A stretch of DNA of 56,007 bases from Eubacteriales bacterium (GTDB lineage Bacteria > Bacillota > Clostridia > Monoglobales > UMGS1388): assembly GCA_029004515.1 (NCBI GenBank), contig JAQVYH010000004.1:1-56007 (forward strand), written 5' to 3'. Shown here piece after piece: positions 12,701 through 21,449 of the stretch (positions are counted from its first letter, which is position 1; the number at the start of each line of letters is the position of its first letter). The notes below the pieces were generated by a model. The model did not search any database. It worked only from the letters and a program-made list of their open reading frames with translations, and was not told the DNA's origin. The translations under genes and the position numbers were made by a program.

Positions 12701-13438
12701 TGTTGGAGGCTCGCCCGGTCTTAATCTCTTGTATATTTCAATCATACCTTCTTCTGTCTTGGTGGTTGTATCCTTTTCCATTGTAACATCAAGGCGGATA
12801 TCGTCACCAAACATCTCTCTGATTTCAGCATTAGAGCTTACACCCAGAGCACGGATAAGTACAGTAACCGGAAGCTTTCTTGTTCTGTCAATACGAACAT
12901 GAAAAACATTGTTTGAATCTGTTTCATATTCGAGCCATGCACCTCTATTAGGGATGGTTGTTGAAGAGAACAGTGGTGTGCCGACCTTATCATACTGCAT
13001 TGAATAGTAAATTCCAGGAGCACGAACAAGCTGACTTACAATAACTCGTTCTGCACCATTAATAATGAAAGTACCCTGGTCTGTCATAAGAGGGAAATCA
13101 CCCATGAAGATTTCCTGTTCCTTAACCTCTCCAGTTTCTTTATTGATGAGGTGAACCTTTACTCTCAATGATGTAGCATATGTTGCATCTCTGATTTTAC
13201 TTTCTTCGATGGAATACTTTGGAGTCTGGTCGAGAGAATAATCTTCAAACTTAAGGACTAGGCTACCAGTAAAATCGGTAATGTCTGAAATGTCACGGAA
13301 CACTTCCTTAAGGCCGCTTTCCAAAAACCATCTGTAAGATTCCCTTTGAACCTCAATAAGGTTCGGCATCTCTACGACTTCGTTGATTTTTGAATAGCTC
13401 ATTCTTTGATTCTTACCCAGTTGAACCGGATGTACCAT
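9713..13438 (-). CDS. rpoB: DNA-directed RNA polymerase subunit beta
   Basis: The 1241-residue beta subunit has an intact rifampicin region ([10 protein letters not shown] and [14 protein letters not shown], His at 502) with the wild-type residues found in sensitive bacteria, plus the conserved [12 protein letters not shown] segment and the C-terminal [18 protein letters not shown]. An acidic tail rich in Asp and Glu closes the protein, as in many Clostridia. It is the first gene of the str/rpo operon here; rplJ/rplL are not upstream and upp is divergent instead. The leader is about 190 nt. Confidence 0.99.
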   Translation of the reverse strand: MVHPVQLGKNQRMSYSKINEVVEMPNLIEVQRESYRWFLESGLKEVFRDISDITDFTGSLVLKFEDYSLDQTPKYSIEESKIRDATYATSLRVKVHLINKETGEVKEQEIFMGDFPLMTDQGTFIINGAERVIVSQLVRAPGIYYSMQYDKVGTPLFSSTTIPNRGAWLEYETDSNNVFHVRIDRTRKLPVTVLIRALGVSSNAEIREMFGDDIRLDVTMEKDTTTKTEEGMIEIYKRLRPGEPPTLDSARTLINSLFFDARRYDLANVGRYKYNKKLAIGQRIVFKVAAQDIVSPLTGEVLVSAGEEISRAKSKEIEANDVNRVVLTVDGKEVIVFANNMVNIRNYTDIDFSEFTLIEKVYYPVLKEILDAAGDDKEVLRQMLDDRLDELVPKHVMVEDILSSINYQVGLHYGVGTTDDIDHLGNRRLRSVGELLQNQFRIGLSRMERVVRERMTIQDLDSVTPQTLINIRPVSAAIKEFFGSSQLSQFMDQTNPLAELTHKRRLSALGPGGLSRDRAGFEVRDVHYSHYGRMCPIESPEGPNIGLISSLAVFAKINEYGFIEAPYRKMDREKNVVTDEIEYMTADVEDSYTIAQANEPLDEEGRFINKYVTARRREKILEVEVGEIEYMDVSPKQVVSVATAMIPFLENDDANRALMGSNMQRQAVPLLRTDSPIVGTGMEYKAAKDSGVVVCAKNAGYVEKVSADEIVVRTDEGEIDTYKLTKFLRSNQGTCINQKPIVSKGEKIEKGMIISDGPSTDNGEIALGRNILIGFMTWEGYNYEDAILINEKVVREDRLTSIHIEEYESEARDTKLGAEEITRDIPNVGEDALKDLDESGIIRIGAEVHSGDILVGKVTPKGETELTSEERLLRAIFGEKAREVRDTSLRVPHGESGIIVDVKIFTRTNGDELPPGITKLVRVYIAQKRKISVGDKMAGRHGNKGVVSRILPEEDMPFLPDGTPLEIVLNPLGVPSRMNIGQVLEVHLGYAAKALGWKIATPVFDGANENDIFETLEKAGKDADGKTVLYDGRTGEPFDNRVTVGYMYMLKLHHLVDDKIHARSTGPYSLVTQQPLGGKAQFGGQRFGEMEVWALEAYGAAYTLQEILTVKSDDIVGRVKTYESIVKGENIPEPGVPESFKVLIKELQSLCLDVKVLDGNMEEISIKESIDDGEDEYSIVVKGTDELPPLSEYQEGVGTTFEAEVIAETILGLRGDAVDDADDDLLDIDVDLEDSDDEDEI

Positions 13439-13532
13439 TTTAAAATCACCTCATTTTATTTTCTGACAATGTAATGTCTCGCTGTCTTACTATGATCTTT
13501 ATTTCCATATTGTTATTGTAATATTTTTGATA

Positions 13533-13561
13533 TTGACAAACGGAGTAATATATATTATAAT
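13533..13561 (+). promoter_or_regulatory. Sigma-A-type promoter of upp
   Basis: TTGACA (13533-13538), 17 bases, TATAAT (13556-13561): a perfect consensus promoter reading toward upp. Predicted start near 13568 gives a leader of about 150 nt that crosses the rpoB promoter. The palindrome CTCCGGAG (13565-13572) lies at the predicted start. Confidence 0.75.
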
Positions 13562-13633
13562 TTTCTCCGGAGTTGCAACACTTTTGCTTTATTGCATAAA
13601 AATCCATATTACACCATAGTATAGCAGACTATG

Positions 13634-13663
13634 ATTATAGCACATTGTCAAGCGGAGTGTCAA
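13634..13663 (-). promoter_or_regulatory. Sigma-A-type promoter of the rpoB operon
   Basis: On the minus strand TTGACA (13658-13663), 18 bases, TATAAT (13634-13639), predicted start near 13627, leader about 190 nt. It faces the upp promoter. An inverted repeat CATAGT/ACTATG lies just downstream (about 13613-13633). Confidence 0.7.
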
Positions 13664-13716
13664 CAGTTTTTTTAAAGTTTTTCAAATTTTTTACTTATAC
13701 GAAAGAAGGAAAGAAA

Positions 13717-14343
13717 ATGAGCCAGATTTTTGTAATGGACCACCCTCTTATCAAGCATAAGATCAGTATGCTTAGAGATAAGAACACAACAGTTAAAGAA
13801 TTTCGTGAGTTAGCATATGAAATTGCTCTTCTTATGGGATATGAAGCGACTAAGGATCTTCACCTTACAACTAAAGAAGTAGAAACGCCTCTTGCTAAGA
13901 CAACAGGCTTTTTTGTTGAAAAGCAGGTTGCCATCGTTCCTATTCTTCGTGCCGGCCTTGGTATGGTTGATGCAATGATGAGCCTTATTCCTGCCGCAAA
14001 GACAGGACACATCGGCCTCTATCGCGATCACGAAACACTTCAGCCTGTAGAGTACTACTGCAAACTCCCTACCGATATTGAAAAGAGACAGGTTCTCGTT
14101 GTAGATCCAATGCTTGCAACCGGCGGTAGTGCCGCAGCAGCTATTGAATTTATTAAGAAGAGAGGGGCAAATAAGATTAAGTTCATGTGCCTTATCGCAG
14201 CACCAGAAGGCGTGAAAGCTCTTCAGGATGCTCATCCTGATGTTGATATATATATTGCATCACTTGATGAAAAGCTCAACGAAAATGGATACATAGTTCC
14301 AGGTCTTGGGGATGCTGGAGACAGACTCTTCGGCACACTGTAA
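13717..14343 (+). CDS. upp: Uracil phosphoribosyltransferase
   Basis: The 208-residue pyrimidine-salvage enzyme makes UMP from uracil and PRPP. The PRPP loop is visible as [11 protein letters not shown] near residues 128-138, and the C-terminal uracil-binding [12 protein letters not shown] is intact. The frame is open upstream to 13645, but the ATG at 13717 has a GAAGGAAAG SD and gives the usual family length. It is monocistronic, with promoter 13533-13561 and terminator 14449-14487. Its transcript would run against the rpoB leader. Confidence 0.96.
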   Translation: MSQIFVMDHPLIKHKISMLRDKNTTVKEFRELAYEIALLMGYEATKDLHLTTKEVETPLAKTTGFFVEKQVAIVPILRAGLGMVDAMMSLIPAAKTGHIGLYRDHETLQPVEYYCKLPTDIEKRQVLVVDPMLATGGSAAAAIEFIKKRGANKIKFMCLIAAPEGVKALQDAHPDVDIYIASLDEKLNENGYIVPGLGDAGDRLFGTL

Positions 14344-14386
14344 TTGGCTTACATAAATGCACAGAACACATAAAGTGAACTGTTTG

Positions 14387-14445
14387 TATTAAGTTTATTA
14401 ACTATTTATATTAAGTTTATTAACTATTTATATTAAGTTTATTAA
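14387..14445. repeat. 22-bp tandem repeat, about 2.7 copies
   Basis: An AT-rich 22-bp unit starting TATTAAGTTTATTAACT begins at 14387, 14409 and 14431; the third copy is partial. It lies between the upp stop and the upp terminator, so it is transcribed but untranslated. Confidence 0.9.
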
Positions 14446-14448
14446 TCG

Positions 14449-14487
14449 AAAGGATTTGCAATCTTTTATCTGCAAATCCTTTTTTTA
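14449..14487 (+). terminator. Rho-independent terminator of upp
   Basis: Perfect 12-bp stem AAAGGATTTGCA / TGCAAATCCTTT (14449-14460 and 14471-14482) with a T run to 14487. Confidence 0.9.
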
Positions 14488-14510
14488 TTCACTTCATTGA
14501 TGTTTATAAC

Positions 14511-14544
14511 AATAAAAAATCCACACCAACAGGTGTGGATTTTT
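14511..14544 (-). terminator. Rho-independent terminator of the HtrA gene
   Basis: Perfect 13-bp stem with the core ATCCACACC / GGTGTGGAT (arms 14515-14527 and 14532-14544). It sits immediately after the minus-strand stop at 14548. The T-rich arms on both sides could let it work in both directions. Confidence 0.85.
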
Positions 14545-14547
14545 GTT

Positions 14548-15732
14548 CTATCTTGGAACATATTCTGTAAGCTTAAGAGCAATATGATGTGTGCTATACC
14601 CACGGACAATGGTAATTGTTACACTATCTCCAACCTTATGTGCATCAAGCTTTTGGTTGAAATCTGAACGATTGGTTACTTCCTCTCCATTCAAGGCTAT
14701 AATTCTGTCGCCTGACTTAAAGCCTGCCTCAATAGCGTTCTGCCCTGTTACAAGCTGAACATAGAGTCCTGTTCTGCTAACTCTATATAGGAAAGCGTCC
14801 TGTACATTAGATATGTCAAGAAGGTTTAGTCCTGTATCTACACGTCCCTTTACATAACCCGATGTTCTTAATTGGTCAATAACAACCTTAGCAGTATCAA
14901 TTGGGATTGCAAAGCCAAGACCTTCAATACCTACGCCTGACGATTTTGCAGAAACTACACCAATAAGTTCACCCTTATCATTAAACAATCCACCACCCGA
15001 ATTACCAGGATTGATTGCCGCATTAGTCTGGAGAAGAGTCATTGTTGTATCGCCGACCTGTATATCTCGGCTAAGTGCACTGATTATACCATTAGTTACT
15101 GTACCACCAAGAGAGCCCAATGGATTGCCAACCGCAATGGCTGTTTCACCTACAACAAGTTTTGCTGATGACCCCATAACTGCAGGTTGCAGATCATTGG
15201 CATTAACTTTAATAATTGCAAGGTCAGTTTTTGCATCAGCACCTACAAGTGTTGCTTCCATAACCTTACCATTGTGAAGCCTTATTGAAATCTTTGATGC
15301 ACCCTCAATAACATGATTATTAGTAACAATATATCCGTCCTTTGTGATAATGACACCACTACCTGCGCCTTCTGTTACATACTGCTGATAGATCATGCTT
15401 GTCTTTACAGATTCGGTGGTTATCTCTACAACTGAATCTGCAACCATCGCAGCAACCTGCGCAATTGTTAGTTGTTGATTATCTGCGGAAGCTATCGGCG
15501 CATCAGTTGAAGTTCTGATTCCATTAACCTTTGCACCTGATGTCTGTGCAGGATTATTACCTAAATAGTATCCCCCGCCTATACCCAAAGCTGCTGAAAA
15601 GGTCATGCAAACAGCAAGAACTACCGCAACGCCTTTTTTGCTCAATCGCCTTTTGGGCTTAACCGGTACATACACTCCATCGTACACTTCCTGAATGTAG
15701 GAGATGTCTCCTTCTCTCTTTGTTAACATCAT
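14548..15732 (-). CDS. HtrA/DegP-type membrane-anchored serine protease with PDZ domain
   Basis: The 394-residue protein has a short cytoplasmic N-terminus, one membrane helix (about 33-55), a trypsin-like domain and one C-terminal PDZ domain (about 295-390). The triad is complete: His140 in TNNHV, Asp170 in KTDLAI and Ser245 in GNSGGGL. Proteins of this type (HtrA/YyxA group) degrade or refold damaged proteins outside the membrane. It lies downstream of the clp stress operon and is probably separately expressed; the roughly 100-nt gap shows no clear promoter. Which B. subtilis paralogue it equals cannot be told. Confidence 0.92.
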   Translation of the reverse strand: MMLTKREGDISYIQEVYDGVYVPVKPKRRLSKKGVAVVLAVCMTFSAALGIGGGYYLGNNPAQTSGAKVNGIRTSTDAPIASADNQQLTIAQVAAMVADSVVEITTESVKTSMIYQQYVTEGAGSGVIITKDGYIVTNNHVIEGASKISIRLHNGKVMEATLVGADAKTDLAIIKVNANDLQPAVMGSSAKLVVGETAIAVGNPLGSLGGTVTNGIISALSRDIQVGDTTMTLLQTNAAINPGNSGGGLFNDKGELIGVVSAKSSGVGIEGLGFAIPIDTAKVVIDQLRTSGYVKGRVDTGLNLLDISNVQDAFLYRVSRTGLYVQLVTGQNAIEAGFKSGDRIIALNGEEVTNRSDFNQKLDAHKVGDSVTITIVRGYSTHHIALKLTEYVPR

Positions 15733-15832
15733 TATTTCATTCCCTTCGGTCTTTTTTTATCCTATATTATCTCGAAAAGATTAAACTAACATTAAAAATG
15801 TTATATTGTGTTAACTGAATGTGGATGAGAAT

Positions 15833-18274
15833 TTATTTTTTTGCAATTTTAATATTTCCATCTATAAATTCTACCAACACATTATCACCCTTTTGGACGC
15901 TTCCATCAAGCATCTTTTCTGCAAAAAGGTCCTCAATTTCATTCTGGATAGTTCTGCGGAGTGGTCTTGCCCCATAAACAGGGTCAAATCCCTTGCTCGC
16001 GACCATATCAACAACAGATTGTGCAAACTCCGCTTCAATCTCATTTTCCTTAAGCTTAAGGGCAAGATTATCAAGCATCTTTCTGCCGATTTGTCCAATC
16101 TCTTCCTTATTTAACTGACTGAATACAATTATATCATCAATTCTGTTAAGGAACTCCGGACGGAAGGTCTTTTTAAGCTCGCCCATTACATCAGACTTAA
16201 TACTTTCATAGTCCGCAACATCAGACTCCTCTGCTGCAAAACCAAGTGATGTTTTCTTTTCACTGATAAGTCTTGCACCTGTATTAGATGTCATAATGAT
16301 AACAGTATTCTTAAAGTCTACCTTCCTACCATGAGAATCAGTAATTACGCCATCGTCAAGAATCTGCAAAAGCACATTAAACACATCAGGATGTGCCTTT
16401 TCAAGCTCATCAAACAGGACTACAGAATATGGTTTGCGACGAACTCTCTCGGAAAGCTGTCCGCCTTCGTCAAAGCCCACATATCCCGGAGGAGCACCAA
16501 TAAGTCTTGAAACGGTATGCTTCTCCATATATTCTGACATATCGATTCTTATAATTGAGCCTTCGTCACCAAACATTGCCTCAGCAAGTGCCTTTGAAAG
16601 CTCTGTTTTACCAACGCCAGTAGGTCCGAGGAAAAGGAATGAACCAACTGGACGCTTTTCGTCCTTGAGTCCAACTCTGCCTCGTCTGATTGCTCTTGCA
16701 ACGCTTCGAACTGCGTCGTTTTGTCCAATTACTCTATTATGAAGGATTTCTTCAAGCTTAAGAAGTCGTTCTGATTCAGTCTTGGTAAGCTGATTTGCAG
16801 GGATGCCTGTCCACACAGCAACAACCAATGCAACTGCATCCTTATCGATTGTACCAACAACCTTCTGTTGTTTTTCTTCCCATTCCTTGCGAGCTTTTTC
16901 AAGCTTTTCTCTTTCAGTTTTTTCTTCATCACGAATCCTCGCGGCCTTTTCAAAGTCCTGACCCTTTACAGCCTCTTCTTTGTTGCGTTCAAGCTTGGTT
17001 ATTTTATCTTCAAGATTTTTAAGTTCATCCGGAGCAGTATACTTCATAAGTCTGGTCTTTGATGCTGCTTCGTCGATGAGGTCAATTGCCTTATCTGGAA
17101 GGAATCGATCAGTAATATATCTCTTGGAAAGCTTAACTGCCGCTTCTAATGCCTCATCAGTTATTTTAACTCCATGGTGAGCCTCATACTTATCACGGAT
17201 ACCCATAAGAATTTGGAGCGCTTCTTCCTCTGTTGGCTCGTCAACTGTTACGGACTGGAATCTTCTTTCGAGGGCTGCATCCTTTTCAATATACTGACGG
17301 TATTCATCAAAGGTAGTTGCACCGATTACCTGAATTTCACCTCGTGCAAGGGATGGCTTTAATATGTTTGCCGCATCGATTGCACCCTCTGCCGCACCTG
17401 CACCAACAAGAGTATGAATCTCATCTATGAATAAAAGAATATTTCCTGCTGTCTTAATTTCCTTCATGGCGGTCTTTAGTCTGTCCTCAAACTCACCACG
17501 ATATTTAGCTCCTGCAATCATAGCAGAAAGGTCAAGGCACATAACAGTCTTGCCCTTAAGAATATCAGGAATGTTTCCCTCAACAATCTTTTGAGCAAGT
17601 CCCTCTGCAATAGCGGTTTTACCCACGCCGGGCTCACCGATAAGACAAGGATTGTTTTTTGTTCTTCTACAAAGAATCTGTATTACCCTGTCAATCTCCT
17701 TTTCACGACCAATTACAGGGTCAATCTTACCCTGACTTGCCGCTTCGTTAAGATTGCGGCTGAATTGGTCAAGAGTAGGGGTTGAAGACCTGCCCTTCCC
17801 GGCTCCCTTATTAAAAGTAGGCTCGGATGATGTTCCGCCTTCCTGTCCACCCATAGCATCCTCATACATTTTCTGGCAATCCCCACCAAGATCCATGATA
17901 ATCTTAACAGCAACGCTATCCTGCTGGCGAAGAAGTCCTGCAAGGATATGCTCTGTACCGATATATCCACTGCCCTGTTCATTAGCCTCTTTCAGGGCCG
18001 TTTCAAGAATCGCCTTTGTTCGGGGAGTTAATGATACAGAAGTAATGTTAGAATTAGAACCCACACCAATTAGCTCCTCTATTCTGTCCATAACGTCGTC
18101 GTCCGTTATTCCGGCATCTGCAAGAATCTTTGCAGCAGTACTGCTACCCTCCTGAATAAGTCCAAGAAGGATATGTTCACTACCTACATAGTTTTGTCCC
18201 ATTTCTACAGCCGCATCTTGTGCAAGAGCAAGCGCTTTTTCAGCACCCTCTGTAAATCTTTTATTGTACATCAT
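15833..18274 (-). CDS. clpC: ATP-dependent Clp protease ATPase subunit ClpC
   Basis: The 813-residue AAA+ unfoldase has the double Clp N domain (1-140), D1 with Walker A GEPGVGKT (213-220), a middle region with a UVR motif ([11 protein letters not shown] near 425) that separates ClpC from ClpA/ClpB, and D2 with GPTGVGKT (550-557). It feeds substrates, including arginine-phosphorylated ones, to ClpP. It is the last gene of the ctsR operon. Its start overlaps the mcsB stop by 14 nt, which suggests translational coupling. Confidence 0.97.
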   Translation of the reverse strand: MMYNKRFTEGAEKALALAQDAAVEMGQNYVGSEHILLGLIQEGSSTAAKILADAGITDDDVMDRIEELIGVGSNSNITSVSLTPRTKAILETALKEANEQGSGYIGTEHILAGLLRQQDSVAVKIIMDLGGDCQKMYEDAMGGQEGGTSSEPTFNKGAGKGRSSTPTLDQFSRNLNEAASQGKIDPVIGREKEIDRVIQILCRRTKNNPCLIGEPGVGKTAIAEGLAQKIVEGNIPDILKGKTVMCLDLSAMIAGAKYRGEFEDRLKTAMKEIKTAGNILLFIDEIHTLVGAGAAEGAIDAANILKPSLARGEIQVIGATTFDEYRQYIEKDAALERRFQSVTVDEPTEEEALQILMGIRDKYEAHHGVKITDEALEAAVKLSKRYITDRFLPDKAIDLIDEAASKTRLMKYTAPDELKNLEDKITKLERNKEEAVKGQDFEKAARIRDEEKTEREKLEKARKEWEEKQQKVVGTIDKDAVALVVAVWTGIPANQLTKTESERLLKLEEILHNRVIGQNDAVRSVARAIRRGRVGLKDEKRPVGSFLFLGPTGVGKTELSKALAEAMFGDEGSIIRIDMSEYMEKHTVSRLIGAPPGYVGFDEGGQLSERVRRKPYSVVLFDELEKAHPDVFNVLLQILDDGVITDSHGRKVDFKNTVIIMTSNTGARLISEKKTSLGFAAEESDVADYESIKSDVMGELKKTFRPEFLNRIDDIIVFSQLNKEEIGQIGRKMLDNLALKLKENEIEAEFAQSVVDMVASKGFDPVYGARPLRRTIQNEIEDLFAEKMLDGSVQKGDNVLVEFIDGNIKIAKK

Positions 18275-19292
18275 AATTTTTCACCTCACTACGAATATAC
18301 TCCGCCCTTTTCACATCTCTGCTAACAGAAGTAGGCTCTCCATCGCACATAGCTGCGATATGAGCAGGAGCTGTTGTAACCAGTAATTTGTTGAGCTTTG
18401 CTGAGTCAACATTTATTATCCCCAGCTCTGCCCCGATTCGTATATTTGACATAAGTCCCAATAGCTCATTGGATGAAAGGCTTCTTGCGGTGTTTAATAT
18501 CCCATAAGCTCTCCATACCTTGTCCTCAATATCTATTGGCTCTGCCTGATATACTTTATTTCGTACATCTTCCTCTTTTTTTACTAATCCTTGAACAAAA
18601 TCGTTTATCCTCTTGATTATCTCCTCTTCACTAACTCCAAGGGTAATCTGGTTGGAAACTTGATATATTCCACCCTCAGCCTTGCTGCCCTCACCATACA
18701 TACCTCTTACTGCAATTCCCATTCTCCCAGCGGCGGATGAAAGCTGATTAACATATCCGCTATCTGTAAGCAACGGCAGATGCACCATAATCGATGCCCT
18801 TATACCACTGCCTACATTTGTTGGACAGGCAGTAAGATAACCCAGTCTGTCACTATAGCCATATTCAACTGCCGAAGCGAAGATATCGTCGACCTTATTT
18901 GCAATCTTCATAAGCTCCTTAAGGCTTTGTCCCCCACCGATAACCTGAATACGGATATGGTCCTCCTCATTTATCATAATGCATATATCCTCATCACTAC
19001 TTACCATAGCACCACGAAATGCAGTATGCTTTGTAAGGTCAGGACTGATAAGATGCTTTTCCACAAGCTTTTGTAGCTCTATATATGGAGTATTTTCAAT
19101 ATCAAACCATACGAAGTTTTCCTTCAGATAGCTGTTTTCATCATAGACCTTACGGCATATGTCATATACCTCTTTGAGATTATCTTTGCTTGCCTTGTGG
19201 GGAAACGGGACGCCCTTTATATTACGAGCTATACGTATTCTTGAACTTATAAGGGATGGGGACTTTAGACCCTCTTTATTGTACCAAGCCAT
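18261..19292 (-). CDS. mcsB: Protein-arginine kinase McsB
   Basis: The 343-residue member of the ATP:guanido phosphotransferase fold phosphorylates arginines on proteins and marks them for ClpCP. The SSRIRIARN phosphate-binding segment near residue 15 and the LTACPTNVGSGIRASI loop with the active-site-region Cys near 168 are clear. It lacks the N-terminal domain of true creatine/arginine kinases, as McsB does. It starts 1 nt after the mcsA stop and overlaps clpC. CtsR and McsA are the expected partners. Confidence 0.96.
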   Translation of the reverse strand: MAWYNKEGLKSPSLISSRIRIARNIKGVPFPHKASKDNLKEVYDICRKVYDENSYLKENFVWFDIENTPYIELQKLVEKHLISPDLTKHTAFRGAMVSSDEDICIMINEEDHIRIQVIGGGQSLKELMKIANKVDDIFASAVEYGYSDRLGYLTACPTNVGSGIRASIMVHLPLLTDSGYVNQLSSAAGRMGIAVRGMYGEGSKAEGGIYQVSNQITLGVSEEEIIKRINDFVQGLVKKEEDVRNKVYQAEPIDIEDKVWRAYGILNTARSLSSNELLGLMSNIRIGAELGIINVDSAKLNKLLVTTAPAHIAAMCDGEPTSVSRDVKRAEYIRSEVKNYDVQ

Positions 19293-19293
19293 A

Positions 19294-19770
19294 TTACTCC
19301 CCCTCCTGTTCTCTTATCCTGTCACGAAGCTCCGCCGCAAGCTCATAGTCTTCTGTTTCAATAGCAAGCTTAAGCTGCTCTTGAAGAGAAGGCTCCTGTG
19401 TCTTTTCTTCTTTAGGTTGGGTGCTAACAAGCTTTTTACCACGGTGTGACATTGCTCCACCTTGAATCCTCTTTAGCGGCTGAGTAAGCATCTGCTCAAA
19501 GGATGAATAGCACTGGCTACAACCCAAAAGACCCGTCTTTAGAAATTCATCAAAGGTTACACCGCAGCTATCACACTTAACAATCGGATGGTTATATGTT
19601 GGCTCGAAAAATCCTGAAAACAGCTTATTTACGTTGATGCCCGTGTCAAACCAAGATTGCTCCTGAATATTTGCACAGTCAGAGCAAAGGTGTTGCTGTT
19701 TCTTGTTGCCATTAATAACCTGCACCATATGGATTGTTGCATCTTTAACGCCACATTTTTCACATAACAT
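19294..19770 (-). CDS. mcsA: McsA, zinc-binding activator of McsB
   Basis: The 158-residue protein has two zinc-finger-like CxxC pairs at the N-terminus (CEKC with CSDC), a further pair set (CDSC with CSQC) and a C-terminal UVR motif (YELAAELRDRIREQE), the layout of McsA. It activates the McsB kinase. An in-frame TTG at 19788 exists, but the ATG at 19770 has AAAGGAG at the correct distance and matches the family start. It is the second gene of the operon. Confidence 0.94.
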   Translation of the reverse strand: MLCEKCGVKDATIHMVQVINGNKKQQHLCSDCANIQEQSWFDTGINVNKLFSGFFEPTYNHPIVKCDSCGVTFDEFLKTGLLGCSQCYSSFEQMLTQPLKRIQGGAMSHRGKKLVSTQPKEEKTQEPSLQEQLKLAIETEDYELAAELRDRIREQEGE

Positions 19771-19788
19771 AAAAATCACTCCTTTCAA

Positions 19789-20241
19789 TCAATCAACTGA
19801 ATTCACTAGCATATTCTTAAGAAGCTTTGCCCGAAGAATATCTCTATGGGGGCGTTCAATCACTCCAAGGGAGTTATCGCTGAGCACTGCAAGAATAATC
19901 TTTGCCTCTCGGTGAGTGATTGCACCATAGTCAACACAGTTGCCGACTATTGCTACTGTAGTCTGCCACGAAATCATATCGCCGATACTGTTAATAGTGT
20001 GCATAAGATAATTTCCCTTGCCAACATTAACTTTGGTTATCTTAATATACCCACCCCCGCCTCGTCTGCTCTCTACAAGATATCCACATTCATTGGTAAA
20101 TCTTGTGGATATAACATAATTAATCTGGGAGGGTACACAATTAAACTGACTTGCAAGTTCATTTCTCTTTATCTCAAGCTCTCCATCACCCTGAACGAGC
20201 ATATTCTTAATAAATTCTTCTATATCCTTTGTAATTCTCAT
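19789..20241 (-). CDS. ctsR: Transcriptional repressor CtsR
   Basis: The 150-residue winged-helix repressor of class III heat-shock genes contains the characteristic RRGGGGYIKI wing near residues 59-68 and the ASQFNCVPSQINYV recognition helix near 25-40. It should bind the two boxes at 20302-20318 and 20376-20392 and so repress its own operon; heat and McsB relieve this in B. subtilis. ATG at 20241 after AAAGGGG. Confidence 0.96.
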   Translation of the reverse strand: MRITKDIEEFIKNMLVQGDGELEIKRNELASQFNCVPSQINYVISTRFTNECGYLVESRRGGGGYIKITKVNVGKGNYLMHTINSIGDMISWQTTVAIVGNCVDYGAITHREAKIILAVLSDNSLGVIERPHRDILRAKLLKNMLVNSVD

Positions 20242-20301
20242 AGCAAATTACCCCTTTATATTTTATACTCAATCCTATGTCAAAATTTGTTGTAATTTGA
20301 C

Positions 20302-20318
20302 TTTGACTTTCTTTGACC
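20302..20318 (-). promoter_or_regulatory. CtsR operator, promoter-proximal
   Basis: On the minus strand GGTCAAAGAAAGTCAAA, a complete match to the CtsR heptad repeat RGTCAAANANRGTCAAA. A third half-site (GTCAAA, 20296-20301) follows directly. It lies just downstream of the -10 box, over the expected transcription start. Confidence 0.9.
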
Positions 20319-20327
20319 TTTGTCTGT

Positions 20328-20355
20328 ATTATATCACTATGATTTTGTTTGTCAA
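20328..20355 (-). promoter_or_regulatory. Sigma-A-type promoter of the ctsR-mcsA-mcsB-clpC operon
   Basis: TTGACA (20350-20355), 16 bases, TATAAT (20328-20333) on the minus strand. It is bracketed by two CtsR boxes, 9 bp below and 20 bp above. Confidence 0.85.
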
Positions 20356-20375
20356 TAGTTTTCATAAAAAAATTT

Positions 20376-20392
20376 TTTGACTTTCTTTGACC
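20376..20392 (-). promoter_or_regulatory. CtsR operator, upstream copy
   Basis: The same 17-base minus-strand sequence GGTCAAAGAAAGTCAAA as the proximal box, 74 bp further upstream. The identical copy upstream of the -35 suggests cooperative binding; that part is inference. Confidence 0.88.
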
Positions 20393-20409
20393 TTTGAATT
20401 TTTCCGTAT

Positions 20410-20440
20410 AAAAAAGCAAGCGATGAAGATTCATCGCTTG
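20410..20440 (-). terminator. Rho-independent terminator of the lipoprotein gene
   Basis: 10-bp stem CAAGCGATGA / TCATCGCTTG (20417-20426 and 20431-20440) followed on the minus strand by GCTTTTTT. It isolates the ctsR operon from the gene upstream. Confidence 0.85.
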
Positions 20441-20446
20441 TTATAA

Positions 20447-21352
20447 TTAACCTTCTCCCTTTTTTAACTTTGTAATTATTTGCTCTACTGATAACACAAG
20501 AAAAATTCCGATAAATGTAACAATTCCATATGCCATTAAGTATAGCCATCTTTCTCTTATGGGATAATCAGAATACTGCATAAGGCCATCCACCTTATTT
20601 ACATTTACATATCCCAATACAACAACTGCACTACACATAACATAAGGGATAATCCCTATCCACTTATTAGCATTATATTTTTTCAGCCATTTAAGAACAA
20701 ATACCACAAACAACGCAATGATTATAGAAATAACAGAAACCACAAGGATATTTATTCTGAGAATTCTTTCATCACCAAATCTTATGAAAATCTGTGCATA
20801 CTCCCAATAAAAATGCTTATCCAGTTCTCTCAGCTTTATTCTTGATGTAACCCCCGGCATTTTAACAGGAGCTATATCCACTAGTTTGTAGGTCAGTCTT
20901 TGCAGAGAGTTTGGCGGGATAATGTCAGAATATGTATCCAGGTCACAGCACCACTCTTGCCCGTTAACATAAGTTTGAATATAAGGCGAGCCTATTCCTA
21001 TAGTAGTATGCTCTCTTGGGTCTTCTATTTCCTTTTTAACCTCTTTTATTAATGAATCGACTTCTTCCATTTGTGTTTCCGATAATTTCATAAGCTTTTC
21101 TTTCGCTTTAGCTTCCTGAAAATAATAAGCGTCTCCTATTTTTAAATACAAAAAGCCTGGTTCGAAATTCTTGGTAGTTATCTTCATAGTTCCATTAGAG
21201 TTTACCTCAAAAGCACAATATTGTCCTACTCTATCCATATTGATATATACCTTGATAGTCTGCAGGTTAATCTGTTTTTCAGTCACGCAACCACTCAACA
21301 TCAATGATGCAAACAGAATCAAAGTGCATATTATAAGATTTTTCTTCATCAT
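20447..21352 (-). CDS. Lipoprotein with C-terminal membrane helices, unknown function
   Basis: The 301-residue product starts with a lipoprotein signal peptide ending in the lipobox LSGC near residue 22. A soluble part of about 170 residues follows (beta-rich in appearance). Then come three hydrophobic helices at about 200-222, 233-252 and 270-290. A lipid anchor plus three C-terminal helices is an unusual layout. I do not recognise the family. It is monocistronic with its own terminator, between the permease gene and the ctsR operon. Confidence 0.75.
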   Translation of the reverse strand: MMKKNLIICTLILFASLMLSGCVTEKQINLQTIKVYINMDRVGQYCAFEVNSNGTMKITTKNFEPGFLYLKIGDAYYFQEAKAKEKLMKLSETQMEEVDSLIKEVKKEIEDPREHTTIGIGSPYIQTYVNGQEWCCDLDTYSDIIPPNSLQRLTYKLVDIAPVKMPGVTSRIKLRELDKHFYWEYAQIFIRFGDERILRINILVVSVISIIIALFVVFVLKWLKKYNANKWIGIIPYVMCSAVVVLGYVNVNKVDGLMQYSDYPIRERWLYLMAYGIVTFIGIFLVLSVEQIITKLKKGEG

Positions 21353-21449
21353 AATTTCAAGACCCTTCTACTAGAGTTCATTATGTGCATTTTATTAGTC
21401 CACATTATTTGAGTGACAATCTAACCTCTATCTCACTTCCATCTTAATA

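Noticed and set aside
14387..14445. CRISPR array
   Set aside because: The repeats are directly adjacent, AT-rich and have no spacers; no cas genes are present in the window.
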